The position numbers and the translations under genes were made by a program. From assembly GCA_963774195.1 (NCBI GenBank), contig CAVZDY010000001.1, positions 1,488,001 to 1,552,000 on the forward strand: a DNA stretch of 64,000 nucleotides. The letters run 5' to 3'. The notes beneath the pieces were generated by a model that saw nothing but the letters and a program-made list of their open reading frames with translations, did no database searches and was not told where the DNA came from. The stretch comes from Roseiarcus sp963774195. Lineage in GTDB: Bacteria > Pseudomonadota > Alphaproteobacteria > Rhizobiales > Beijerinckiaceae. Of the stretch, positions 32,780 through 41,240 are shown one piece after another. Numbering within the stretch: position 1 is the stretch's first letter; every line of letters begins with the position of its first letter.

Positions 32780-34363
32780 TCAGATCATTTTGCCAGGCAG
32801 CAGGCCGGTCGGCGAACGGTCGACCAGGACCGCCTCTCCAGCGACCCACAGATGCGTGACGCCGACGCTCAATTGCGTCGGGTCGTCGAAGGTCGCGCGG
32901 TCTTCGATCGTGGATTCGAAGAGAACGAGATCGGCGACGAGGCCTTCTCTGATGACGCCGCGGTCGTTGAGGCCGAAACGCTGCGCCGGCGCTGAAGTCA
33001 TGCGCCGAACGGCGTCTTCGAGCGGCATCCAGCCTTCCCGCACGAGGCGACCGGCAAAGCGCGGGAAGGTCCCGAATCCGCGCGGATGCGGCCGGGAGCC
33101 TGGGCGCGGCAAGGCGTCCGAGCAGGCGAGATGAAGGCGGTGCGTGCAGGCGGTGCGAAGATCGCGCTCATCGAGTTGGAACAGAACGACGCCTGTCCGC
33201 CCGTTGTCCTCGTCGACCAGACGCGCCATGAGGTCGAACGGGGTCTGCCGCTCCAGCACCGCGGCTTCCGCGACTGATCGCCCTTCGAGGTGCTTCAAAT
33301 GGTTCGCGTCGATCGCCGACAGGCGCACGCTCTCCCAGCCGATCAACGCGACTTTCGACGGGTTATGGGGATCAGCGCCATGCTCGACCTCGCAGCGAAG
33401 CGCCTCACGCTGCTGAGCGTCGCGCAGCCTCGCGAGCAGCGCCGCCCGGCCGCCTTCCTGAGCGCTCGGCGGCAGGAGCTGCAACAGCGACGTGCTGCCG
33501 GCGGGATAGGGATACATATCGAAAGAAACGTCGACGCCCTCGCAACGCGCCCGCTCCAGCCGCTCGATCGCGCGGGGAATGTTCCCCCAGTTCGGCCTGC
33601 CGCAGGATTGGAGATGCGACAACAGCCCTTGCGCGCCCGAGGCCTTAAGGATGGCGAGGAATTCGTCGACCGAATCCAGCAAACCGCCTTCATAGCTGCG
33701 GACGTGCGCTGTCAGCAGCTTGCCATGCTCGCGCACCGTCTCCGCGAGCGCGGTCAGTTCGGCTTCGTCGGCGAAGGCGCTCGGCGCGTACATCAGGCCG
33801 AGCGAGAGGCCGACGGCTCCCTGAGCGAGCTGGGTCGAAAGCAATTCGCACATCGCCTGCCGCTCGGCGGCGGTCGCGGCGCGACGCTCATATCCCATCA
33901 CAGCGAGTCGCAGCGGCCCGTGGCCGACAAGCGAGACGAGGTTGATCGCCATGCCCTGCTGGTGAGCCGTCTCGCGGTAGCCAGCGAAATCAGCGAACAC
34001 TTCGTTTTCGCCGGTGTCGCCGAGCAGCGCGGCGAAATTGTCGCGCACCAGGTCGCGCGAGCCGGGCGTCACCGGATAAAGCGAGAAGCTGCAATTGCCC
34101 GCCACCACCGTCGTGACGCCCTGCGCGATCTTTTCGACGCGCTGGGGCTCGCGCAGCATGATCAGGTCGTCATGGCAATGCGCGTCGATGAAGCCCGGCG
34201 CGAGATAGAGGCCCGCGGCTTCGACAACCGTAGCGTCTTCCCTGGGGAGGCCGGGCCGCACCGCGACGATGCGGCCGTCGCGGATGCGCAGGTCAGCTTC
34301 GTACCATGGGGCGCCGGCGCCGTCGATGATGCGGGCCCCGCGGATCAATGTATCGCGTGGCAT
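32780..34363 (-). CDS. D-aminoacylase-type amidohydrolase
   Basis: Metal-dependent hydrolase (527 aa) of the N-acyl-D-amino-acid deacylase/dihydroorotase group, expected to release an acyl group from an N-acyl-D-amino acid or a related amide. It has the N-terminal RGARIIDGAGAPWYEADLRI, metal motif GFIDAHCHDD, VTTVVAGNCSFSLYPV, TAHVRSYEGGL and C-terminal RMTSAPAQRFGLNDRGVIREG. AAGGAGA lies before the ATG. It leads a two-gene operon reading away from the iclR gene, with an IclR-type palindrome ~110 bases upstream, so is probably induced with the nearby ABC transporter. Confidence 0.88.
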   Translation of the reverse strand: MPRDTLIRGARIIDGAGAPWYEADLRIRDGRIVAVRPGLPREDATVVEAAGLYLAPGFIDAHCHDDLIMLREPQRVEKIAQGVTTVVAGNCSFSLYPVTPGSRDLVRDNFAALLGDTGENEVFADFAGYRETAHQQGMAINLVSLVGHGPLRLAVMGYERRAATAAERQAMCELLSTQLAQGAVGLSLGLMYAPSAFADEAELTALAETVREHGKLLTAHVRSYEGGLLDSVDEFLAILKASGAQGLLSHLQSCGRPNWGNIPRAIERLERARCEGVDVSFDMYPYPAGSTSLLQLLPPSAQEGGRAALLARLRDAQQREALRCEVEHGADPHNPSKVALIGWESVRLSAIDANHLKHLEGRSVAEAAVLERQTPFDLMARLVDEDNGRTGVVLFQLDERDLRTACTHRLHLACSDALPRPGSRPHPRGFGTFPRFAGRLVREGWMPLEDAVRRMTSAPAQRFGLNDRGVIREGLVADLVLFESTIEDRATFDDPTQLSVGVTHLWVAGEAVLVDRSPTGLLPGKMI

Positions 34364-34423
34364 TGTTCTGTCTCCTTATGGTCGGCTGGCCCGGCCGCTT
34401 CGATCAGGCGCGTTGGCGCGGTC

Positions 34424-34471
34424 TTAGACCGCAATGGCGGTGATTTCGATCCGGCCCTTTGCATACGTCAT
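34424..34471 (-). other. 15-codon mini-ORF, possible RidA C-terminal remnant or leader
   Basis: Between the operator and the D-aminoacylase gene, an ATG opens a 15-residue frame ending RIEITAIAV. This resembles the end of RidA-family enamine deaminases (VEIxAIAV), which often accompany D-aminoacylases. It may be what is left of a deleted ridA gene, or a leader; far too short to be sure. Confidence 0.3.
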
Positions 34472-34474
34472 GGA

Positions 34475-34492
34475 TGTCCGGTATGGCGGACA
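34475..34492. promoter_or_regulatory. IclR regulon operator, site 1
   Basis: An 18-bp palindrome, TGTCCGCCATACCGGACA when read on the minus strand. It lies in the divergent region between the D-aminoacylase operon and the iclR gene, and is 16/18 identical to the site at 40817-40834. Confidence 0.75.
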
Positions 34493-34615
34493 TAAGCGCG
34501 CATTCACCGATGGACGCGCGCCAGACGACGTCGGGACCCCGTGGGGAAGGCGCGTCGTCAAAAACGAAGCGCTGCGCCCGGGAGCACCCGGCGCGGCTTG
34601 GGCGGGGGAGGAACA

Positions 34616-35413
34616 ATGGCGACGACGGCGACGCACGAGGACGTGCGCGAGACAGCGACAGTTCGGGAAAGTGATCGCCGGCGCGGGATTGATCGCGTCA
34701 TCATGCTGCTTGAGGCGCTGCTGCAGCGCCGCGCGCCGATGCGCGCCGGCGACATCGCGCGTATGCTGAACGCTCCGCGCTCGACTATCTACGAGATCGT
34801 GAATCGGCTGGTCGAGGCGGAAATCCTGGAGAATGTCGGCGAGGACGGGCGCGTCTATTTCGGGCGCGCGATGCACCTCTACGGCTGGGCCTACAGTCAC
34901 AATAGCGCGCGCCATCGCCGCATTGCCGAAACGCTCGATCGTCTCGCCGCGGAGACGGGCGCAACGGCGCAGCTCTGCGCGCTGCGCGGCCGCAAGTACG
35001 TCGTGGTCGATTGCCGCGACGGTCGGGGCCCGTTCCGCATTACGAGCGATATCGGCGTCGAGGTTCCGATTCCCTGGACGGCGTCGGGCCGGTTGCTCGT
35101 CGCCCATATGAGCGACGCCGAAATCCGCGACTTCATCCCGGCCGAGGATTACGAACTGCCCGACGGGCGCGCGTTGCGTCCCGCCGAATTTCTCGCCGAC
35201 GTCACCAAGGCGCGCGAGCAGGGCTATTGCGAGACGACGGGCCTCGCCGACCGGTTCACCTGGTGCATGGCGGCGCCAATCGCGGGCGCTGATGGAGTCG
35301 TCTCGATGACGCTCTGCTTGGTTCTGCCCGCCGACATGCCGAACGAGAAGCGGCTCGGCTTGTTGGCGCTGCTGCGTGAGCGCGCCAAAAATCTCTCGGT
35401 CTTCACCGGCTGA
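34616..35413 (+). CDS. IclR-family transcriptional regulator
   Basis: A 265-residue regulator. The N-terminal winged helix-turn-helix reads RGIDRVIMLLEALLQRRAPMRAGDIARMLNAPRSTIYEIVNRLVE. The C-terminal IclR effector domain includes LDRLAAETGATAQLCALRGRKYVVVD, WTASGRLLVAHMSD and GYCETTGLADRFTWCMAAPI. GGAGG precedes ATG 34616. It sits between two operons transcribed on the other strand; an 18-bp palindrome lies directly upstream and a twin lies upstream of the transporter operon. It therefore very likely controls both, responding to a substrate or catabolite of the pathway. Confidence 0.93.
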   Translation: MATTATHEDVRETATVRESDRRRGIDRVIMLLEALLQRRAPMRAGDIARMLNAPRSTIYEIVNRLVEAEILENVGEDGRVYFGRAMHLYGWAYSHNSARHRRIAETLDRLAAETGATAQLCALRGRKYVVVDCRDGRGPFRITSDIGVEVPIPWTASGRLLVAHMSDAEIRDFIPAEDYELPDGRALRPAEFLADVTKAREQGYCETTGLADRFTWCMAAPIAGADGVVSMTLCLVLPADMPNEKRLGLLALLRERAKNLSVFTG

Positions 35414-35445
35414 TCGGATCGGAGGCGCGGTGGGGAGGGGCGTCG

Positions 35446-36405
35446 TCACGGGCGGCGCCCTTCGCGCGAATAGAGCGTGAGCAGGCCGAGCACGAGCACG
35501 CCCATCACGATATTCCGCCAACCCGCCGAGAGGTCGACCACCGTGATGATCGACGTCACCGTGGTCAAAAGGATGCTGCCGGCGATCGTGCCGGCGTAGC
35601 CGCCGTGGCCGCCCAAGATGGACGTGCCGCCCACCACGACGGTGGCGATCGACAGCAGCAGATAGGGATCGCCGATGCCGATCGAGCCTTGCATCGTCAC
35701 GCCGGCAAGCAACACGCCGGTGAGGCCGGCTAGCCCCGCGCTGATCGCGTAGACGACGACGAGCACAAGCCGTTCGCGGACGCCGGAAAGCTCGCTCGCT
35801 CGCGCGCTTGTGCCGATCGCGTACATCCAGACGCCGATGACCGTCCCCCGCAGCAGGAAGCCGACCAACGCCGCGACGACGAGCCAGACGAGGATGCTGA
35901 TCGAAACGCCGTAGACATGGCCCTGGGCGAGCCAGATCACCACTGGGCTGCTCACGCCGACAGCGGTGCCGCCGCTGACCAGAAGCATGACGCCGGTGAG
36001 GATCGTCGCGGAGGCGAGGGTCAGGATCATCGGATGGATGCGCAGCCATGCGATCGCCGCGCCATTGGCTGCCCCGATCGCCGACGTCAGCGCGAGGAGC
36101 GCCAGCGTCGAGGCGACCCCATTGTCGCCCATCGCCAAGGTGATCGACGGACCGAATATCGCGGCAAAAGTGATCATCGCGCCGGCGGATAGATCGATGC
36201 CCGCCGTGACGATGACCAATGTCTGGCCAGCTGCGACGATGCCGAGAATCGCCGAGAGTTCGAGCACGTAGCGCAAGTGCCCGAGCGAGGCGAAGCCGGG
36301 GAAGGCGATCCCCGCCACGACCCACAGCAGTGCGCAGAGGGCATAGAGCATGACGATCGGCGTCGTGACGACGCGGCGAAGAACTGGGCTTGTGAGCGCA
36401 CTCAT
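35446..36405 (-). CDS. CUT2/ribose-type ABC transporter permease 2
   Basis: Integral membrane subunit (319 aa, RbsC-like) of a sugar importer. It has the N-terminal YALCALLWVVAGIAFPGF helix, VIVTAGIDLSAGAMITFAAI (the EAA-like family segment), and the C-terminal STVVVGGTSILGGHGGYAGTIAG...TTVTSIITV. It is last gene of the transporter operon, four bases after the first permease. Two different permease genes imply a heterodimeric membrane channel. Confidence 0.93.
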   Translation of the reverse strand: MSALTSPVLRRVVTTPIVMLYALCALLWVVAGIAFPGFASLGHLRYVLELSAILGIVAAGQTLVIVTAGIDLSAGAMITFAAIFGPSITLAMGDNGVASTLALLALTSAIGAANGAAIAWLRIHPMILTLASATILTGVMLLVSGGTAVGVSSPVVIWLAQGHVYGVSISILVWLVVAALVGFLLRGTVIGVWMYAIGTSARASELSGVRERLVLVVVYAISAGLAGLTGVLLAGVTMQGSIGIGDPYLLLSIATVVVGGTSILGGHGGYAGTIAGSILLTTVTSIITVVDLSAGWRNIVMGVLVLGLLTLYSREGRRP

Positions 36406-36409
36406 CGGA

Positions 36410-37351
36410 TCACGATCGCCGTAACAGTGGCGCGGCCAACGCCGCCAAAATCACGAGGCCTTGCGCGACATATTGATAAAAGGCGGAGACCCCGAGCAAG
36501 AACATCACGCTGACCATCGCAGTAAGCAGCATCGCCCCGGCGAGCGCGCCGCGCATCGCGCCCAGCCCCCCGGAGAAGGCGACGCCGCCGAGCACGGCCG
36601 CGGTGATGGAATTCAGCGTGTAGGGCGTGCCGATCGTCGGATCACCGGCGCCCGCCTGGGCCGCGAGAAAGAGGCCGGCGAGCACGTTGAGCGCCCCGCT
36701 GATCGCATAGGCCGCGATCCGCGCGCGATCGACGTCGACGCCGCTGCGATAGGCGCCCGCTGGATTGCCGCCGAAAACGGCGCTCGCGAGGCCGAGCGGC
36801 GTCAGGGTCCAAAGCTTCCACAGGACGACGAGTCCAGCGAGCAGGAGGATCGGGGTCGGCAGATCGCCGGCGAGCGCATCGGAAAAGCCTTCGGGAACCG
36901 AGCCGCCGGGAATCGGCAAGATCAGCAGCGCAACTCCGCTCCAGATGAACGACGTCGCAAGCGTAACGATGATCGGGGGAAGCCGCAGGAAGGTCACCAG
37001 CAGGCCGTTGACGGCGCCGATCGCCGCGCCGATCGCTAGCACGCCGGCTACGCCGCCTGTCATCGCCCAGGGCGTTTCCCCAACCAGCGTGACGGTGAGT
37101 ACGCAACCGACGCTGACGACCGCGCCGGCCGCAAGATCGACGCCGCCCGTCAGGATGACGATCGTCTGCGCCATGCCAGCGGCGGCCAGTGGGAACCAGG
37201 TCTGCGATAGCCGTGCGATCCCGCTGAGGTGCAACAAGGCCGGAGACATGAATGCGTAGATCGCCAGCAGGATGAAGGTGGCGGCGAACACGCCCCAGAG
37301 GCCGGCGTTGCGACGCCACTGAATCGACCAGTAAAGACTGCCCGCGCTCAC
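36410..37351 (-). CDS. CUT2/ribose-type ABC transporter permease 1
   Basis: RbsC-like membrane subunit (313 aa). Family segments are TIVILTGGVDLAAGAVVSVG, RLPPIIVTLATSFIWSGVAL and NSITAAVLGGVAFSGGLGAMRGALAGA. It begins with GTG overlapping the stop of the ATPase gene (GTGA), so is translationally coupled. It probably pairs with the second permease. Confidence 0.93.
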   Translation of the reverse strand: MSAGSLYWSIQWRRNAGLWGVFAATFILLAIYAFMSPALLHLSGIARLSQTWFPLAAAGMAQTIVILTGGVDLAAGAVVSVGCVLTVTLVGETPWAMTGGVAGVLAIGAAIGAVNGLLVTFLRLPPIIVTLATSFIWSGVALLILPIPGGSVPEGFSDALAGDLPTPILLLAGLVVLWKLWTLTPLGLASAVFGGNPAGAYRSGVDVDRARIAAYAISGALNVLAGLFLAAQAGAGDPTIGTPYTLNSITAAVLGGVAFSGGLGAMRGALAGAMLLTAMVSVMFLLGVSAFYQYVAQGLVILAALAAPLLRRS

Positions 37352-38919
37352 GCCGCCGCACTCCGGGTGGTTTCCGCGCCGACCGCGGCGCGGACGATGG
37401 CTTCCTCCGAGATGTCCTCGCGATCGAGCAGCGCGCGAACGCGGCCGTCGGCCAGCACGATCACGCGGTTGCAGAGTTCGACGAGCTCGGGCGTATCGGA
37501 ACTGGCGAGGATGACGCTCGCCCCCTGCGCCGCCAGACTACGCAGCAACAAGTAAAGTTCACGCTTCGTCTCGACGTCGACGCCTCGGGTCGGGTCGTTG
37601 AGCAGCAGCACGCGAGGATTGAGCGGAAGCCATTTTGCGATTGCGATCTTCTGCTGATTGCCGCCGCTGAGCTGGATCGCCCGATCGGCCGGCTTGCCGC
37701 CCCGCACCGTAAATTGCTCCATCAGGGCGCCGACCCGCTCCCGTTCGGCCGCGAAGCGCCGAACGCCGCGCCGTGCGACTGCGCGAATGGTCGGCAGGAT
37801 GAGATTGAAATGCAGCGATTGGGCGAGGTGGAGGCCTTCGACTTTGCGGTCGCTCGGCACGTAGGCGATGCCGAGCCGCGTTGCGGCCGACACGCTGGAC
37901 AATCGCGTCGCTCGTCCATCGACCTCGATCGTCTCCGCTCGATGGGGATGCGCGCCGAACAGGGCCAGCAGCAATTGCTCCTGGCCCTGGCCGACAAGGC
38001 CGCCGAGCCCGAGAATCTCGCCGCGCCGGAGCGTAAAGCCGACGTCATGCAGCCGTTGCGAACTCAGGCCCTTGACCCGCAGCATGGGCTCCGCGGACGG
38101 CGTCGATGTGAAGGGCGGGAAGAGATCGCCTGGATCGCGACCCACCATCAGACGCACCAACTCCTCGGCGGTCACGCCGGCGAGGCTTCGGTCCGCCGTA
38201 CGCCTGCCGTCCTTCAGCACGGTCACCCAATCGCAGAGCTCCAACACCTCGTCGAGCCGGTGCGAGATGAATAGCAGCGCGATCCCCTGACTGCGCAGGC
38301 GTTTCATCACCCGCTTCAAGCGCATGACCTCGACGGCGGAGAGCGAAGATGTGGGCTCGTCGAGGATCAAGACACGCGGCTTGCTGTACAGGGCCTTGGC
38401 GATCTCTACGAGCTGCTGGGAGCCGAGCGGAAGTTCGCCGACCGGCGTCGTCAGCGGGAAATCGGCTTCGAGGTCGGCGAGAATATCGGCGGCCTCGCGT
38501 GCGAGCCGAGCGTAATCGATGAAGCCGCCCCGAAGCGGATATTGACCGAGGCCGATGTTCTCGGCGACTGAGAGATGTGGGGCGAGCGAGAGCTCCTGAT
38601 GGACGACGCCGATGCCGAAATGATGGCAAAGCGCGGGCGTCAGGCTCGCATGGGTTTCGCCGAGCACGACGATCGAGCCGCTGTCCGGTCGCAGTCCGCC
38701 TGACAGCACGTTGATCAGCGTCGACTTGCCGGCGCCGTTCTCTCCGAGCAGAGCGTGGATCGAGCCGGCGCGCAGATCGACCGAAACGTCTTTCAGAACG
38801 ACATTGCCGAAGAAGGAGCGCGTAACGCCGACGGCGGATACGACGATCGATCCGTCAGCGGCGCCCGCTGACAGAGACCGAGCTTCATCGACCTTGGGGC
38901 CCTCCGTGCCGTGTTCCAT
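37348..38919 (-). CDS. CUT2/ribose-type ABC transporter, tandem ATPase
   Basis: RbsA/MglA-like ATP-binding subunit (523 aa) with two ABC domains in one chain. Domain 1 has Walker A GENGAGKST, PLGSQQLVEIAKAL and Walker B VLILDEPTSSL. Domain 2 has the usual degenerate Walker A GGLVGQGQEQ, then LSGGNQQKIAIAKWL and VLLLNDPTRGVDVETKREL. It energises sugar import by the two permeases encoded downstream. Confidence 0.96.
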   Translation of the reverse strand: MEHGTEGPKVDEARSLSAGAADGSIVVSAVGVTRSFFGNVVLKDVSVDLRAGSIHALLGENGAGKSTLINVLSGGLRPDSGSIVVLGETHASLTPALCHHFGIGVVHQELSLAPHLSVAENIGLGQYPLRGGFIDYARLAREAADILADLEADFPLTTPVGELPLGSQQLVEIAKALYSKPRVLILDEPTSSLSAVEVMRLKRVMKRLRSQGIALLFISHRLDEVLELCDWVTVLKDGRRTADRSLAGVTAEELVRLMVGRDPGDLFPPFTSTPSAEPMLRVKGLSSQRLHDVGFTLRRGEILGLGGLVGQGQEQLLLALFGAHPHRAETIEVDGRATRLSSVSAATRLGIAYVPSDRKVEGLHLAQSLHFNLILPTIRAVARRGVRRFAAERERVGALMEQFTVRGGKPADRAIQLSGGNQQKIAIAKWLPLNPRVLLLNDPTRGVDVETKRELYLLLRSLAAQGASVILASSDTPELVELCNRVIVLADGRVRALLDREDISEEAIVRAAVGAETTRSAAA

Positions 38920-38928
38920 CAGCAGCCC

Positions 38929-39684
38929 CTAGTACATCGCCATGCCGCCGTTCACGTCCAGCGTGGCGCCGGTAATGTAGGACGCCGCGTCCGAGGCGAG
39001 AAAGGCGGCCGCGCCCGCCACGTCGTCGGGATGACCAGCGCTTTGCAGCGGCACAAGATCACGAATCCAAGCGTCTTTCGACGCCTTGGAGTGACGTTCG
39101 TGAAAAGCGGTCTCAATAATGCCGGGAGCGATCACGTTAACCGTCACGTGGTGCGGCGCGAGTTCGCGCGCCAGTCCCTTGGTCAGCGCGATCACGCCCG
39201 CCTTGGCCGCGTGATAGGGGATAGAGCCGGGGCCGCCGCCGGTGCGCGCCCCGACCGACGACATGTTGATGATCCGGCCCCAATTCTGCTTGGTCATCGG
39301 CGGAATGGCCTCCTGGCAAGCGAAGAACACGCTCGACAGATTGAGGTCGATCGCTTCGCGCCACAACGCCTCGTCCGTTTCGACCGCGGGGACCCGCCGC
39401 ACCATGTCGCCGGCATTGTTGACGAGGATATGGAGGGAGGCGAAGCGCTCGATATGCCGTGCGAACAATTGGCGGACGCCGTCGCGCTCGCGCACATCCG
39501 CCTGAACTGCGAACGCATCGCCGCCGGCGGCGGCGATGCGGTTGACCGTCGCTTCCGCTCCGGCTCGGTTGCTGTGATAGGCGATGGTCACGGCGGCCCC
39601 CGCCGAGGCGAGCACCTCAGCGACAGCAGCGCCGATGCCGCTGCTCCCGCCTGTCACGATTGCCGTCCTGCCTTGGAGCGTCAT
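38929..39684 (-). CDS. SDR-family oxidoreductase in the transporter operon
   Basis: Classical short-chain dehydrogenase (251 aa). Cofactor site AIVTGGSSGIGAAVAEVL, NNAGDMVRR, catalytic Ser in INMSSVGARTGG and YHAAK, and C-terminal ATLDVNGGMAMY. It lies between the binding-protein and ATPase genes with short gaps, so its substrate is probably the imported compound or its first product, for example a polyol or sugar oxidised by NAD(P). It resembles but should not be called a fatty-acid FabG. Confidence 0.92.
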   Translation of the reverse strand: MTLQGRTAIVTGGSSGIGAAVAEVLASAGAAVTIAYHSNRAGAEATVNRIAAAGGDAFAVQADVRERDGVRQLFARHIERFASLHILVNNAGDMVRRVPAVETDEALWREAIDLNLSSVFFACQEAIPPMTKQNWGRIINMSSVGARTGGGPGSIPYHAAKAGVIALTKGLARELAPHHVTVNVIAPGIIETAFHERHSKASKDAWIRDLVPLQSAGHPDDVAGAAAFLASDAASYITGATLDVNGGMAMY

Positions 39685-39704
39685 GAACCTTCACCTCTCG
39701 ATGA

Positions 39705-40745
39705 TTACTCGCCGAGAATCAGCTTCTGCAGCGAGTCGCGCGTGTACGGGGGAGAGATGAATCCGTCGTCGGGGACATCTTTGCCCCGCTCGAGCTCCGA
39801 GGCGACGTTGTCGTCGGTGATCTTGGGGATCGGCATCTCGATCGGAAACTTGACGTCCTTGCCCTGTTGCGCAAGCACGCCGGCGAGGATCGCCATTGCG
39901 CCCAAGGAATTGGGGTTGCCGACGGCCATCGCCGAAAGCTTCTTGTCGACCCACATCTTCATGAACTGCTTGCTCATCTCGCCCGTCAGCGGCGGGACCG
40001 GCTTGCCGGCTCGCTCATATGCGAGCACCGCGCCCGCCGAAAGAGCGCCGCCTTGCGACCAGATCCCGTCCACCTTGGGATGCGCGTACAACAGGTTGCT
40101 GACCGACTGCTCGGCAGGCGCGACGTTGTATTCGGTGTTCGAGATCGCAAGGACCTTGATGCCAGGCGCCTTGTCGAACACTTTCTTGGCCTCGGCCCAG
40201 CGCGCCTCGCTGACGCCGACGCCGGCGGGGCCATTCAGCACGAGAATGTCGCCCTTGCCGCCGAGCTTGTCGATCATCCATTGAGCCGTCGCCTCGCCCC
40301 AGGCCTTGGGGCTCACTTCGATTTTCGTCGTCAGGTTATTGGTGTCGATCGGGCTGTCGAAGGAGATGACCGCAATACCCTTTGAGCAAGCCTGCGCAAC
40401 CACGCGATCGAGCGCTGTAGGAGAGCCGGCGTCGACAATGATGATGTCGGTGTTGGCGTCGATCATCGCCTGAATCTGCTGGATCTGCTGGGTGACGTTC
40501 CCGTTCGCGTTCTGGATCGTGAAGTCCTTGACCAGGCCGTCTTTCTTCAGCTCGGCGGTCATTTCGTTCATGGTCTGCGTCGTCTGGGTCATCCAGGTCG
40601 GCGCGAGATAGATGTCGGCCCAGGCGATCGTATAGGGCGGTTTGCGAGGTTCCTTGATGCATTTGGAGAGCGCGTATGCGTCGGCGCTCCAACCAATCGA
40701 TAGGGCGCACAACGCCAGCGCCCCAAGTGCTGTCTTAGAATTCAT
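39705..40745 (-). CDS. CUT2/ribose-type ABC transporter substrate-binding protein
   Basis: Periplasmic binding protein (346 aa, RbsB-like fold type I). The signal peptide TALGALALCALSIGWSADAYA is followed by YTIAWADIYLAPTWMTQ, DIIIVDAGSPTALDRVV, KGIAVISFDSPID and VDGIWSQGGALSAGAVLAYE. It determines what the transporter imports; sequence alone does not tell the sugar. AGGGAGGAG precedes ATG 40745. First gene of a five-gene operon whose promoter region contains the second IclR-type palindrome. Confidence 0.93.
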   Translation of the reverse strand: MNSKTALGALALCALSIGWSADAYALSKCIKEPRKPPYTIAWADIYLAPTWMTQTTQTMNEMTAELKKDGLVKDFTIQNANGNVTQQIQQIQAMIDANTDIIIVDAGSPTALDRVVAQACSKGIAVISFDSPIDTNNLTTKIEVSPKAWGEATAQWMIDKLGGKGDILVLNGPAGVGVSEARWAEAKKVFDKAPGIKVLAISNTEYNVAPAEQSVSNLLYAHPKVDGIWSQGGALSAGAVLAYERAGKPVPPLTGEMSKQFMKMWVDKKLSAMAVGNPNSLGAMAILAGVLAQQGKDVKFPIEMPIPKITDDNVASELERGKDVPDDGFISPPYTRDSLQKLILGE

Positions 40746-40816
40746 TTTGCGGCTCCTCCCTCTGCTGTGACAAGGCCCGCAGCGCCCGGTCTGGTTCCTG
40801 CGAGTGACAGTTAAAA

Positions 40817-40834
40817 TGTCCACTATACCGGACA
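40817..40834. promoter_or_regulatory. IclR regulon operator, site 2
   Basis: The 18-bp palindrome TGTCCACTATACCGGACA lies 72 bases upstream of the binding-protein start. It shares 16 of 18 positions, including both TGTCC/GGACA arms, with the site beside iclR. Confidence 0.75.
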
Positions 40835-41002
40835 TTGATCTGTTATCCCAGACAAGCTAAGCATGAGGCAGAACGAAGCGCAATAGGATCGCGTTCGACA
40901 ATTTCCGCGCCTGATGGCGCCGACGACAGTTTGCGCACCGGTCGCCTAAAGAAGCGGCGCGTGATGACGTATTAGTCGGGCAGAAGACCGGCGCTGCCGT
41001 GA

Positions 41003-41220
41003 GGCGCGACGTACGCCTTGATCTTCGATCAGCACGGCATGCGGGTCGCGATCGTCGAGGCGACGACCGCATCAAACTGCAACCGATCGAAATCTATCGC
41101 GACCTCGGGACCTCGGTTGAGGTGAAGAGCGGTCTGCGCGGCGGCAAAAAACTGGTGCTCAACGCGGCGCCCGGCCTCACCGACGGATCAAAGGTCGAGA
41201 TTGCCGCCGACCGCGGAGAA
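41003..41220 (+). pseudogene. C-terminal remnant of an RND-type membrane fusion protein
   Basis: Reads YALIFDQHGMRVAIVE, then after a one-base slip DDRIKLQPIEIYRDLGTSVE and VKSGLRGGKKLVLNAAPGLTDG. This is the end of the beta-barrel and membrane-proximal domain of AcrA/MdtA-like fusion proteins. A stop lies just upstream of the first block, and the lipoyl and hairpin domains and the whole transporter are gone. A truncated and frameshifted fossil of an efflux operon. Confidence 0.7.
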
Positions 41221-41240
41221 GTGAGCGGCGGGCCGACCGC

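Noticed and set aside
34424..36325. 633-codon minus-strand frame over iclR and the permease gene
   Set aside because: It covers a permease in a wrong phase and is antisense to iclR. Only its final 15 codons are worth a note.
38929..39684. Naming the operon SDR fabG
   Set aside because: Its place inside a sugar ABC operon argues for a catabolic dehydrogenase; sequence alone does not support fatty-acid synthesis.
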